A stretch of 64,000 nucleotides of DNA from Deltaproteobacteria bacterium (GTDB taxonomy: Bacteria > Myxococcota > Kuafuiibacteriia > Kuafuiibacteriales > Kuafuiibacteriaceae): positions 3,658,001-3,722,000 of the forward strand of contig JADJPE010000005.1 in the NCBI GenBank assembly GCA_016713425.1, in the 5' to 3' direction. Of this stretch, positions 40,119-47,494 are shown piece after piece. The notes beneath the pieces were generated by a model, which saw only the letters and a program-made list of their open reading frames with translations, searched no databases and was not told the origin of the DNA. Within the stretch, counting starts at the first letter, position 1. Every line of letters begins with the position of its first letter. A program made the position numbers and the translations under genes.

Positions 40119-40161
40119 TGCGCCGCAATGACGACGATGGATCAGGAGTAGGAGCCGCGAA

Positions 40162-40893
40162 GTGACGCACTCGACCTCATCTGTAGCGCCCGGATCTCTG
40201 TCGGCGTCCGCGGCGAATCCGGCGGAGCGCCTGATTGCCGGCGCGTTCTACGACATGGACGGGACGATCGTAAGCACCAACCTCGTGCACTCGTTCCTGT
40301 ACACGGCTGCGCACGAGCCGTCGGTGCTTCGTACGTTGCGCAGCACGGTGGTTGGACTCGCCAAAGTCCCCGTCTTTTTAGCTGTCGATCAAGTAAGCCG
40401 CGTGGCTTTCAATGAACTCCTCTTTGCCGGGTACGCGGGAATGTTCGAGGATCGCCTTCTCGAGCAGGCGCAAGATCACTTCGCGACCGTGCTGCGTCCA
40501 AATATCTTCCCCGGCGCGTACGAGCTTGTCGAGAACGCGCGCAAGAAGGGGCTGCGCCAGGTGCTCGTCACGGGGAGCCTTGATGTCATGGTCGCGCCGC
40601 TCGCGCGCCATCTTGGAATCGAGGATGTGATCTCGAATCGTCTCGAGTTCAAGGATGGTGTCGCGACGGGCCGGCTCGTCAAGCCGATCGTGGCGGGCGC
40701 CAACAAGGCCCGCTTCATTCAGGAGTATGCCAAAAAATGGCGAATCGACTTGCTCGAAAGTTACGGCTTCTCCGACAGCTACTCGGACTACTCCATGTTG
40801 TCGGTCGTTGGGCGCCCCGCGGCGGTGAATCCTGATCGCCGACTTCGCATGGCCGCGAAGGAGCACAACTGGCCGGTGCTCGACATCCGATAG
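40162..40893 (+). CDS. HAD-IB family phosphatase (SerB-like)
   Basis: A 243-aa HAD subfamily IB hydrolase from a GTG start with TAGGAG seven bases upstream. Motif I is FYDMDGTIVSTN; motif II is VLVTGSLDVMVAPLARHLG; motif III Lys is in AGANKARFI; motif IV is GFSDSYSDYSML. These match the phosphoserine-phosphatase-like group that also includes acyl-phosphate and lysophospholipid phosphatases such as CicA. The central helical cap is IB-type (FEDRLLEQAQDHFATVLRPNIF). It is probably co-transcribed with the LarA-like gene. The substrate is not evident. Confidence 0.85.
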   Translation: MTHSTSSVAPGSLSASAANPAERLIAGAFYDMDGTIVSTNLVHSFLYTAAHEPSVLRTLRSTVVGLAKVPVFLAVDQVSRVAFNELLFAGYAGMFEDRLLEQAQDHFATVLRPNIFPGAYELVENARKKGLRQVLVTGSLDVMVAPLARHLGIEDVISNRLEFKDGVATGRLVKPIVAGANKARFIQEYAKKWRIDLLESYGFSDSYSDYSMLSVVGRPAAVNPDRRLRMAAKEHNWPVLDIR

Positions 40894-40902
40894 AACGACG
40901 GC

Positions 40903-42348
40903 TTACGCGACGTGCGTGCCTGGTACCCGGAGACCAGCTACGAACTCGCCTGTCTCTTGGGCTCGGGAAGAGCACGTGGGCAGATCGCCTGAGGCGTCGG
41001 GTCCAACAAGCGTGGGATCGAACGCCACCACCCGATTGCGGCCGCCCCTCTTGGCGGCGTACAGGGCGACGTCGGCTGCGCGAACCAGGGCGTCGCCGGT
41101 CGTCGCGTTTTCGGGAAAGGCCGCGACACCGATGCTCAACGTGAGTCGACCGCCGGGTTGAAGCTCTTCGCCTTGGATGGAGGTTTCGCGTACGAGACGA
41201 CAGAGTTTCTCAGCCGTGACGCGTCCTTCGTCGGCGGTTGTGTCGAGCAAGAGTGCAATGAACTCCTCACCGCCATAGCGGGTGATGATGTCGACCGCAC
41301 GGAGGTTTCGCCGCAACAGGTCGGCGACCTGACGCAGCACAGCGTCACCGGCCTGATGGCCTTGGGTGTCGTTGAAGGTCTTGAAGTGATCGATGTCGAA
41401 CATGCAGAGCACGATGTTGCGCGGATGTCGTTCGGCCCGACGGACCTCGAGCGCGAGGATCTCCTCGAAGTATCGGCGATTGCGAAGACCCGTGAGCGCG
41501 TCGGTGTTGGCGATGCGCCGCAGCTCGCGATTGGCGACCAAAAGTTGGCTCGTGCGGGTTCGGACGGCGCTCTGAAGATCCTCCGTGTGTTCCTCGAGGC
41601 GGCAGGCCATCGCGTTGAGGGAGCTCGACAGGGCGCCGATTTCGTCGCTCCGGTGGATCGGGGAACGAACGTCGAAGTGCTGGATTTCGAGGTCATGAGC
41701 CATTCGTGCCAATATGCTCACCGGACGAAGCACGAGGCAGTTCAAGAGTGCGACCGCCGCGATCCAGCTCAAGACCGCGGCCAACGCGGCCCAGCCGAAG
41801 AACGCGTGCCGGAGAGATTCGAATGGGGCGCCCACATGCTCGAGATCAAAACGCCCAAGGAGAATCCCCTTGTGATTGCGCCGTGAGACGGGGAACGCGA
41901 GGTCAACGAACTCCGGCGTTCCATTCGGTGGGTCGAAGCGATACTGAATGGATCCGGTCCGCAAAGCTTCATTCACGAAAGCCTCATCGAATCCCGACGC
42001 ACCCAGCGCTCTTGCCTCGACATCACTCGAGGCGAGGATCTCACCGTCCGGGGCGAGCAAGGTCAAGCGCAACAGGTGTTCCGTCTCCGCCGTGAGGTTC
42101 GTGCTCAGCCGCTGCGCCTCCTCTCGGTCATCGTTCGAAAGGTCGAGCAAAATGGGCACGGCGAGTGCTTGGAGCGTCGATTGCGCGTGGTTTACGCAGC
42201 AATTGCGGCTGCTCGCCCGAAGCATGCGTTGCGCGATGAATCCGGCGCTGCCGAAGGCGAGGGCGACGAACAGAAGCACGAAGACCCCAACGCGTTTGCG
42301 TAGACTTGCCCCGAAACCGGCTGGGCGCTTATGCGGAGCGGCAGCCAT
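40903..42348 (-). CDS. membrane diguanylate cyclase (HAMP-GGDEF)
   Basis: A 481-aa inner-membrane enzyme making cyclic di-GMP from two GTP. An N-terminal transmembrane helix (VGVFVLLFVALAFGSAGFIA), a periplasmic sensor of about 120 residues, a second helix (about 195-215) and a HAMP domain precede the GGDEF domain (about 290-450). The active-site motif is intact (RYGGEEF), and RAVD five residues before it is the I-site for product inhibition. NTDALTGLRNRRYFEE and FDIDHFKTFNDTQGHQAGD are conserved substrate- and metal-binding segments. The periplasmic part has a Cys pair (NCCVNH) close to the first helix. Confidence 0.93.
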   Translation of the reverse strand: MAAAPHKRPAGFGASLRKRVGVFVLLFVALAFGSAGFIAQRMLRASSRNCCVNHAQSTLQALAVPILLDLSNDDREEAQRLSTNLTAETEHLLRLTLLAPDGEILASSDVEARALGASGFDEAFVNEALRTGSIQYRFDPPNGTPEFVDLAFPVSRRNHKGILLGRFDLEHVGAPFESLRHAFFGWAALAAVLSWIAAVALLNCLVLRPVSILARMAHDLEIQHFDVRSPIHRSDEIGALSSSLNAMACRLEEHTEDLQSAVRTRTSQLLVANRELRRIANTDALTGLRNRRYFEEILALEVRRAERHPRNIVLCMFDIDHFKTFNDTQGHQAGDAVLRQVADLLRRNLRAVDIITRYGGEEFIALLLDTTADEGRVTAEKLCRLVRETSIQGEELQPGGRLTLSIGVAAFPENATTGDALVRAADVALYAAKRGGRNRVVAFDPTLVGPDASGDLPTCSSRAQETGEFVAGLRVPGTHVA

Positions 42349-42525
42349 ACTCTCTTTATACCGATTCTGACGGTGCGTCTTCTATGTATCTATGTCGGCA
42401 AGGATGCCGGCTCGTGCTGTTACGGATTCGTAGCCGAGTCCCGAAGAAGAGTGTCGGTATCGCTACAGCGCGGCGACTGGCGATGGACGACGAGATCCTT
42501 CAGGCCTATTCGAAATCTCCAAGCT

Positions 42526-43215
42526 TCACGGTGAAAGCCGGGTTGCGATCGCCGCCGCCCTGGTCGCGCAGTACAGGACGACGCCATTCATCAGATGCCA
42601 GACGAAATGCGTCCCAATCGGAAACATCGCGCAGAGCGGCTGATCCAAGCTACGACCGATCAGCGCGACGACAAACGAGACGGAGGCTCCTCGCATGAGT
42701 CGAGCGCTCGGGTGGCCGGTGACGGATAGGTACGTCGTGAGCGTAAGCAAGGCCAGCAGCGGTGCAAGATAGCCGCGCGAGCCGCTTGCGAACTCGAACG
42801 GGAGGGCGAGGGTCGTGATGGCGGCCAGCCCTGCGAACAGTGCGTATGCGCCGATGAGAAATCTCCGGGATGCCCCGAGGGTCCGAAGCATGACCCCCAT
42901 GAAGAGCAGCACGAACGCTACGATGGGCGCGACATCGAGCGCCATGGCCCAGGGTTTGGCGAAGCTATGCCAAAGGGCGCTCCCGGTACCCGTCGCGATG
43001 ATGAGGACGACCAGGCCTTTCAGGCAGGCGGGAATACGGCCGCGCCCGTAGAGCAAGGGCGGTCCAATTGCGCGCCAGACAAGGATCGCGGCGACGAAGA
43101 AAGATACATTGCTTGCGAGATTCAGAGGCTCAGCGAACAAGCTGGCGCTGCCGCTGGCGCTGCCGACCGAACGCTCGCAATAGACCGGAATAGAAGACGT
43201 GATGAGCTCAGTCAT
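42526..43215 (-). CDS. ceramidase-like integral membrane protein (CREST-type)
   Basis: A 229-aa protein with about seven hydrophobic helices and the alkaline-ceramidase-like layout: YCER near the N-terminus, EPLNLASNVSFFVAA, GTGSALWHSFAKPWAMALDVAPI with His and Asp, and RSLDQPLCAMFPIGTHFVWHLMNG with the C-terminal His pair. In the CREST superfamily these His, Asp and Ser residues bind a metal that hydrolyses an amide. The natural substrate in bacteria is not established. The ATG overlaps the stop of the upstream gene by eight bases, so it is the last gene of the FMN-binding operon. Confidence 0.8.
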   Translation of the reverse strand: MTELITSSIPVYCERSVGSASGSASLFAEPLNLASNVSFFVAAILVWRAIGPPLLYGRGRIPACLKGLVVLIIATGTGSALWHSFAKPWAMALDVAPIVAFVLLFMGVMLRTLGASRRFLIGAYALFAGLAAITTLALPFEFASGSRGYLAPLLALLTLTTYLSVTGHPSARLMRGASVSFVVALIGRSLDQPLCAMFPIGTHFVWHLMNGVVLYCATRAAAIATRLSP

Positions 43216-43861
43216 GGCTCGGGCCGAACCACATATCCGAGACGGGAACCCACGACATGAGCAAAAGGGTGCCGGTGAGCACCGCCCCGCTCGAGCCGAA
43301 CAATGCGGTGCTCAAGGGTCCTGGCCAGTGCGCGACGAGCCACGGGGCTGCGATGTGGGCGGCCGTCGATACACCGCTTGCGATGATGGTTACGGTCTTC
43401 AGGCGATCGCCCGCGGACGAGAGCATGAACAGATGCGAAAGGATGAGCAGGAGAACGGGCACGGTGAAGAGGTGGAAATGCGTAACCTCCAGGAGCTTCC
43501 GCGTCGAGACGGAAGATTGCTTGAGCGCGTCGTCGGCGTCGTCCGGTAGATCGAAGCTCGGACCCGAGCCGTCCACGTCCTCTCCGGATGGCGACGAAGC
43601 GTTCGAAGGCAACGAAGGTGAGGCCGATGACGAAGCCGACGAAACCGACGAAGCTACCGCGGACGCCGAGGGCGGGCCGCCTGGCGTGCCCGCGTAGTAG
43701 GCGCCAAGCCCGCTCAGATCGAGGCCGACCATGGCATGGGCGAGCCAAAGCGTGAGCGCGAGCCCGACGGTGGTGAATCCACAGAACACCGAGTAGACGA
43801 GGCGAGCGTGGAAAGATAGTGCGCGGAGTCGGCCTCCTCGCCGAGCCTCGAAATGCTTCAC
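43208..43861 (-). CDS. His-rich membrane protein of FMN-binding operon
   Basis: A 217-aa protein from GTG 43861, chosen because it overlaps the upstream stop (GTGA) and has AGGGA nine bases before it. About four transmembrane helices are visible: one at residues 20-40, then after a long Ser/Ala-rich and acidic loop (about 50-100) a cluster starting RKLLEVTHFHLFTVPVLLLILSH, where HxH and a further His could be heme or metal ligands; two more helices follow. I know no named family. Its place between an FMN-binding protein and a ceramidase-like protein, with overlaps on both sides, points to one membrane-bound machine. A role in electron transfer is inferred. Confidence 0.6.
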   Translation of the reverse strand: MKHFEARRGGRLRALSFHARLVYSVFCGFTTVGLALTLWLAHAMVGLDLSGLGAYYAGTPGGPPSASAVASSVSSASSSASPSLPSNASSPSGEDVDGSGPSFDLPDDADDALKQSSVSTRKLLEVTHFHLFTVPVLLLILSHLFMLSSAGDRLKTVTIIASGVSTAAHIAAPWLVAHWPGPLSTALFGSSGAVLTGTLLLMSWVPVSDMWFGPSHD

Positions 43862-44478
43862 GATGGGCGTTCCCTGGACGACGATTCGGCCTCCCGCATG
43901 CGGAGTGTTTTGACAAGCACGGTGGCTCGATGAACGGCTCGGCACACCGAATGTGTCGATATCGTTGCGCCGGAGATTACGTCGACGGATGTCCCCGGCG
44001 TGAAGTCGCTCGTTTCGCTCATGCCCTGAAATTGCTTGCGAAATCGCTCATCGCGTACGCCATCGCCGTAGGGCTCGCGATAGGCGACGATCTCGACGTT
44101 TGAAACGTTGCCCTGCGCGTCGAAGAAGGTCGCGAGCGTGATGGGCTCGTGTTGTCCCTTCTCGTCGTCGAACACCGCAAAACCATCCACGTGGTCCTCG
44201 GTCCGGGCCACGTAGATGGTGTACTCGTTTTTCGGCAGTGCTTGGTGGAGAGCTGCCTCGGTTGTCGCGATTTCTTGGGGCGTGAGGTTGAGCTTCACGT
44301 AGCCGACGCTCTTCGACGACCGGAACTGCGACGCGAGCAGTCCTCGCACGGTCACCTTCGGGCTGGCCGTCGCCGCGCCCGTGGAGCCGAGCCCTATGAT
44401 CATGACGGTGGTGATGATGATGATGATGCGCGAGTGGGCGAGCACGTGAGAAACATGGCGTTGGTCAACGCTCCCCAT
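43858..44478 (-). CDS. exported FMN-binding domain protein
   Basis: A 206-aa protein from ATG 44478; GTG 44496 is possible but would lie only about 8 bases from the predicted transcription start. The N-terminus has a signal/anchor helix (RIIIIITTVMIIGLGSTGAA). The C-terminal half is an FMN_bind domain (RnfG/NqrC type) with DVISGATISTHSVCRAV, where the Thr of SGAT(I/x)S is the known site of covalent FMN attachment by ApbE. Residues about 40-90 carry a conserved-looking helix pattern (LTPQEIATTEAALHQALP). It should act outside the cytoplasm as an electron carrier. It is the first gene of a three-gene operon. Confidence 0.85.
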   Translation of the reverse strand: MGSVDQRHVSHVLAHSRIIIIITTVMIIGLGSTGAATASPKVTVRGLLASQFRSSKSVGYVKLNLTPQEIATTEAALHQALPKNEYTIYVARTEDHVDGFAVFDDEKGQHEPITLATFFDAQGNVSNVEIVAYREPYGDGVRDERFRKQFQGMSETSDFTPGTSVDVISGATISTHSVCRAVHRATVLVKTLRMREAESSSRERPS

Positions 44479-44509
44479 GAGTCGGTTTCCGGACACTGCG
44501 TTGGATTCT

Positions 44510-44538
44510 GATTATGATTCGCATATTCAGTTTGTCAA
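44510..44538 (-). promoter_or_regulatory. strong promoter with Fur-box-like overlap
   Basis: On the minus strand TTGACA (44538-44533) is followed after 16 bp by CATAAT (44516-44511): a perfect -35 and a five-of-six -10. A 19-bp sequence GAATATGCGAATCATAATC (44528-44510) overlaps the spacer and -10 and matches the Fur-box consensus at 14 of 19 bases. Repression by Fur with iron is inferred from the match and position. Confidence 0.6.
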
Positions 44539-44627
44539 TGCCAGAAGTGGTTAGGGCTTGCTGGGCAAGTCGTTGATTCTCTCGAGGCGCTTCAGGTTGA
44601 CGAAGTGGGGTCCGGGGCTACACGGGT

Positions 44628-46163
44628 GTGCACATGCACGACCTCGAGATTTCGACCGGCCGGATCGTTGCCGAGAGGCCGCAGTATGTCTTCGCTGGGG
44701 CGCGTGCACGTGTGTTCGGTCTTCTCTTCGTCGCGTGGGCTTCGATCGGCGGTGCGTCGCCGGATCCAGCCCCGGATCCAAAGTCAGCGCCGGCGCTGAG
44801 CTCAGAGCCACCCAGCATTCGACCAATCGTTGTTCTGGGCACGGCGACTTCGACGGCGAGCGCGGCTGCGACCGCGGCTCCGACCGCACCGAAGAGCACG
44901 GTCTTGGTTGTTCCCATCCGCGGAACCATAGACCTCGGACTTGCGCCGTTTGTGGATCGCATGCTCGACGAGCACCCCGACGTTGTTGCCGTCGTTCTTG
45001 ATATCAATACATTTGGGGGCCGCATCGACGCCGCCGTTCGCATTAGGGATCGTCTTCTCGCGCTCGACATTCCGACCGTGGCCTTCGTGGACCGTCGTGC
45101 CATCAGCGCGGGTGCGCTCATCGCGCTCGCCACCGATCAAATCGTCTTTGCGCCGGGCGCGAGCATGGGGGCTGCAACGCCGGTTCAGATCGAAGAAGGC
45201 ACGGCCAAGCCCGTCGAGGAGAAAGTCGTCAGCTACATGCGCTCCGAAATGCGCGCGACGGCCGAGGCCAAAGGACGCCGGGCCGATATCGCGGAAGCGA
45301 TGGTTGATGCGGAGATTGCGATCGATGGCATTACGGCGAAGGGATCCTTGCTGACGGTGACGACCGAGGAGGCGCTTCGCCTTCACCTCGCGGCCGGAAA
45401 GGCCGACGATATCGGTGGTTTGCTCAAGGCGCTCGGCCTCGACCGAGCGGAGGTGGTGCGAGGTGAAGAGAATTGGGCTGAGAACTTCGCGACCTTCATC
45501 ACCAGTCCCGTGGTGGCCGGCGCCCTCATGTCGATTGGTCTCCTTGCGCTAGGCATCGAGCTCTACAGTCCCGGGATTGGCTTCGCCGGCGCTCTGGGGG
45601 TCGTGTTCTTGAGCTTGTTCTTCGGTGGCCACATGGTTGTGCATCTCGCAGGCGCCGAGGAGATCATCCTGTTCCTTGTTGGGATCGCGCTTCTCGCGGT
45701 GGAGATCTTTGTGATCCCCGGGTTCGGCATCACCGGTGTCCTCGGCATTCTCGCGGTGGCGACCAGCTTGGTCATGGCGCTCATCGGCATGCCGCTCGGC
45801 GTCTCATGGAACACAGGGGTCTTTTCCGACGCGCTCCGGCAAGTGCTGTACTCGCTGCTGGTGACCATCGTGCTCATGTCGGTCGTGGTTCGCTTTCTCC
45901 CGCAGAGTCGCTTCATGCGGCGTTTCATCTTGAGCGACTCGGTTGGACGGCAGTCGCCAGAGCTGCTCGCCGAGCTGGACGACGGTCCGATTCAGGTCGG
46001 GGCCGTCGGGGTGACGATCACGGACTTGCGTCCGTCCGGGAAGATGGATCTCGCCGGTCGGACATTCGATGTGGTCAGCGAACACGAATACATTCCGAAA
46101 GGAGTCGAGGTTCGTGTGCTTCGCTCGACAGGTATGAGCGTCGTGGTGACGCGGCGTACCTGA
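44628..46163 (+). CDS. nfeD: NfeD-type membrane serine protease (ClpP-like)
   Basis: A 511-aa NfeD1b-type protein. After an N-terminal signal and an Ala/Pro-rich stretch, residues about 90-260 form a ClpP/SppA-like serine protease domain: DINTFGGRIDAAVRI (oxyanion-type Gly pair) and DRRAISAGALIALATDQI with the candidate catalytic Ser in SAG. Four to five transmembrane helices follow (about 290-410) and then the soluble OB-fold NfeD domain (VGAVGVTITDLRPSGKMDLAGRTFDVVSE). NfeD partners are encoded beside flotillin or stomatin genes and act on membrane-associated substrates. The start is GTG 44628 or ATG 44634. floA follows after 102 bp. Confidence 0.88.
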   Translation: MHMHDLEISTGRIVAERPQYVFAGARARVFGLLFVAWASIGGASPDPAPDPKSAPALSSEPPSIRPIVVLGTATSTASAAATAAPTAPKSTVLVVPIRGTIDLGLAPFVDRMLDEHPDVVAVVLDINTFGGRIDAAVRIRDRLLALDIPTVAFVDRRAISAGALIALATDQIVFAPGASMGAATPVQIEEGTAKPVEEKVVSYMRSEMRATAEAKGRRADIAEAMVDAEIAIDGITAKGSLLTVTTEEALRLHLAAGKADDIGGLLKALGLDRAEVVRGEENWAENFATFITSPVVAGALMSIGLLALGIELYSPGIGFAGALGVVFLSLFFGGHMVVHLAGAEEIILFLVGIALLAVEIFVIPGFGITGVLGILAVATSLVMALIGMPLGVSWNTGVFSDALRQVLYSLLVTIVLMSVVVRFLPQSRFMRRFILSDSVGRQSPELLAELDDGPIQVGAVGVTITDLRPSGKMDLAGRTFDVVSEHEYIPKGVEVRVLRSTGMSVVVTRRT

Positions 46164-46184
46164 CGCGGCGGCGTTCCTGCCGCG
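46164..46184 (+). terminator. GC hairpin after nfeD
   Basis: CGCGGC (46164-46169) pairs with GCCGCG (46179-46184), starting directly after the nfeD stop and followed by GTTTCC. Given the downstream floA gene it could be a partial terminator. A short ACCGG/AACGG pentamer repeat (46193-46222) follows. Confidence 0.3.
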
Positions 46185-46265
46185 GTTTCCGACGGACCGG
46201 ACCGGAACGGAACGGAACGGATACTTACTGTTCGCTCTCAACACGCAGAAAAGGAATCATTCGTC

Positions 46266-47249
46266 ATGGATCTGCTTACGCTTGCGCTCATTGCTCTTTC
46301 GATCATCGGTGTATCTTTCTTCTTCTACTTCGTTCCGGTTGGCCTGTGGGTGGCCGCGCTGTCCTCGGGTGCGGGTGTTGGAATCTTCCAGATGGTGGCG
46401 ATGCGCCTTAGGCGTGTTCCTCCGGTTCGTATCGTCAACCCACGCATCAGCGCGGTGAAGGCGGGTCTCAATATTCCGGTCGAGAAGCTCGAGGCCCACT
46501 TTCTGGCGGGCGGGAGCGTTGAGAATGTTGTGTACGCCTTGATCTCGGCCAACAACGCCGGCATCAAGCTCGACTTCGATCGCGCGGCCGCGATCGATCT
46601 TGCGGGCCGGAACGTTCTCGATGCCGTCAAGATGAGCGTCAATCCGCGCGTCATCCAGACGCCGAAGGTTGCTGCCGTGGCGCAAGACGGCATTCAGCTT
46701 ACGGCGCTCAGCCGCGTGACCGTGCGCGCGAACATCGAACGACTCGTCGGCGGTGCGGGCGAAGACACGATCTTGGCGCGCGTAGGCGAGGGCATCGTCT
46801 CGACGATCGGCTCTTCCGTCTCTCACAAGGCCGTGCTTGAGAATCCGGATCTCATTTCAAAGACGGTGATGCAGAAGGGACTCGATTCGGGCACTGCGTT
46901 CGAGATCTTGTCGATCGACATCGCCGACGTCGACGTCGGCGCGAACATCGGCGCCAAACTTCAGATCGACCAAGCCGAAGCCGACAAAAACATTGCGCAG
47001 GCGCGCGCCGAGAGTCGTCGCGCTATGGCTGTGGCGGAAGAGCAGGAGATGAAGGCGCGGCTCCAACAGGCCCGGGCCAAGGTCCAGGAAGCCGAGGCGC
47101 AGGTCCCGCTCGCTCTGGCGGAAGCGCTGCGCAGCGGGAAGATTGGTGCGATGGACTATTACAATCTGCGGAACCTCGTGGCCGATACGGAGATGAGGTC
47201 GAACATCTCGAAGATGGGCGGCGATCCCGGAAGCTCGCAGTCTGAGTAG
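46266..47249 (+). CDS. floA: flotillin-like protein FloA
   Basis: A 327-aa membrane scaffold protein of the FloA (UPF0365) family, which organises fluid membrane domains. Two hydrophobic hairpin segments (residues 4-28 and 33-50) anchor it; the SPFH-like domain follows (AHFLAGGSVENVVYALISA, IDLAGRNVLDAVKMSVNP), then DIADVDVGANIGAKLQIDQAE and a Glu/Ala coiled coil (about 230-285). ALRSGKIGAMDYYNLRN near the end is characteristic. AAGGA precedes the ATG by twelve bases. It sits between nfeD and two further genes that overlap each other, forming one operon. Confidence 0.95.
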   Translation: MDLLTLALIALSIIGVSFFFYFVPVGLWVAALSSGAGVGIFQMVAMRLRRVPPVRIVNPRISAVKAGLNIPVEKLEAHFLAGGSVENVVYALISANNAGIKLDFDRAAAIDLAGRNVLDAVKMSVNPRVIQTPKVAAVAQDGIQLTALSRVTVRANIERLVGGAGEDTILARVGEGIVSTIGSSVSHKAVLENPDLISKTVMQKGLDSGTAFEILSIDIADVDVGANIGAKLQIDQAEADKNIAQARAESRRAMAVAEEQEMKARLQQARAKVQEAEAQVPLALAEALRSGKIGAMDYYNLRNLVADTEMRSNISKMGGDPGSSQSE

Positions 47250-47251
47250 CC

Positions 47252-47494
47252 ATGACGAGAATGAACGACGAACGAGAGGCGCCGGCTGAACGAACGCGCG
47301 CCGCGGATGAGCGAAGCCCTCGAAGAGGGCATCGGGTCAACGCGGTCAGTTCGGCCGACATGGTTGACACGGGTGACATGAACGACCGGGAGGATGTGCT
47401 CCCCTCGGACCCCGCAACGTTTCTCTGGCGATGGGTTCTCGCCGAAGCGCTCGGTCCGCCCGTCGCGATGCGCGGACGAAGGCGCAGGTTATGA
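47252..47494 (+). CDS. small protein of floA operon
   Basis: An 80-aa frame that begins two bases after the floA stop and ends with an ATGA overlap on the next gene, so its existence is supported by tight operon geometry. The product is charged: the first 45 residues are polar and likely disordered, then PSDPATFLWRWVLAEALGPP forms an amphipathic segment and RGRRRRL a basic end. This could be a membrane-surface peptide. No family is recognised. Its translation may mainly couple floA to the protease gene. Confidence 0.6.
   Translation: MTRMNDEREAPAERTRAADERSPRRGHRVNAVSSADMVDTGDMNDREDVLPSDPATFLWRWVLAEALGPPVAMRGRRRRL

Noticed and set aside
46164..46184. The nfeD hairpin as proof that floA has its own transcript
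   Set aside because: The stem is only six pairs with a very short T run, and nfeD-floA co-transcription is usual.
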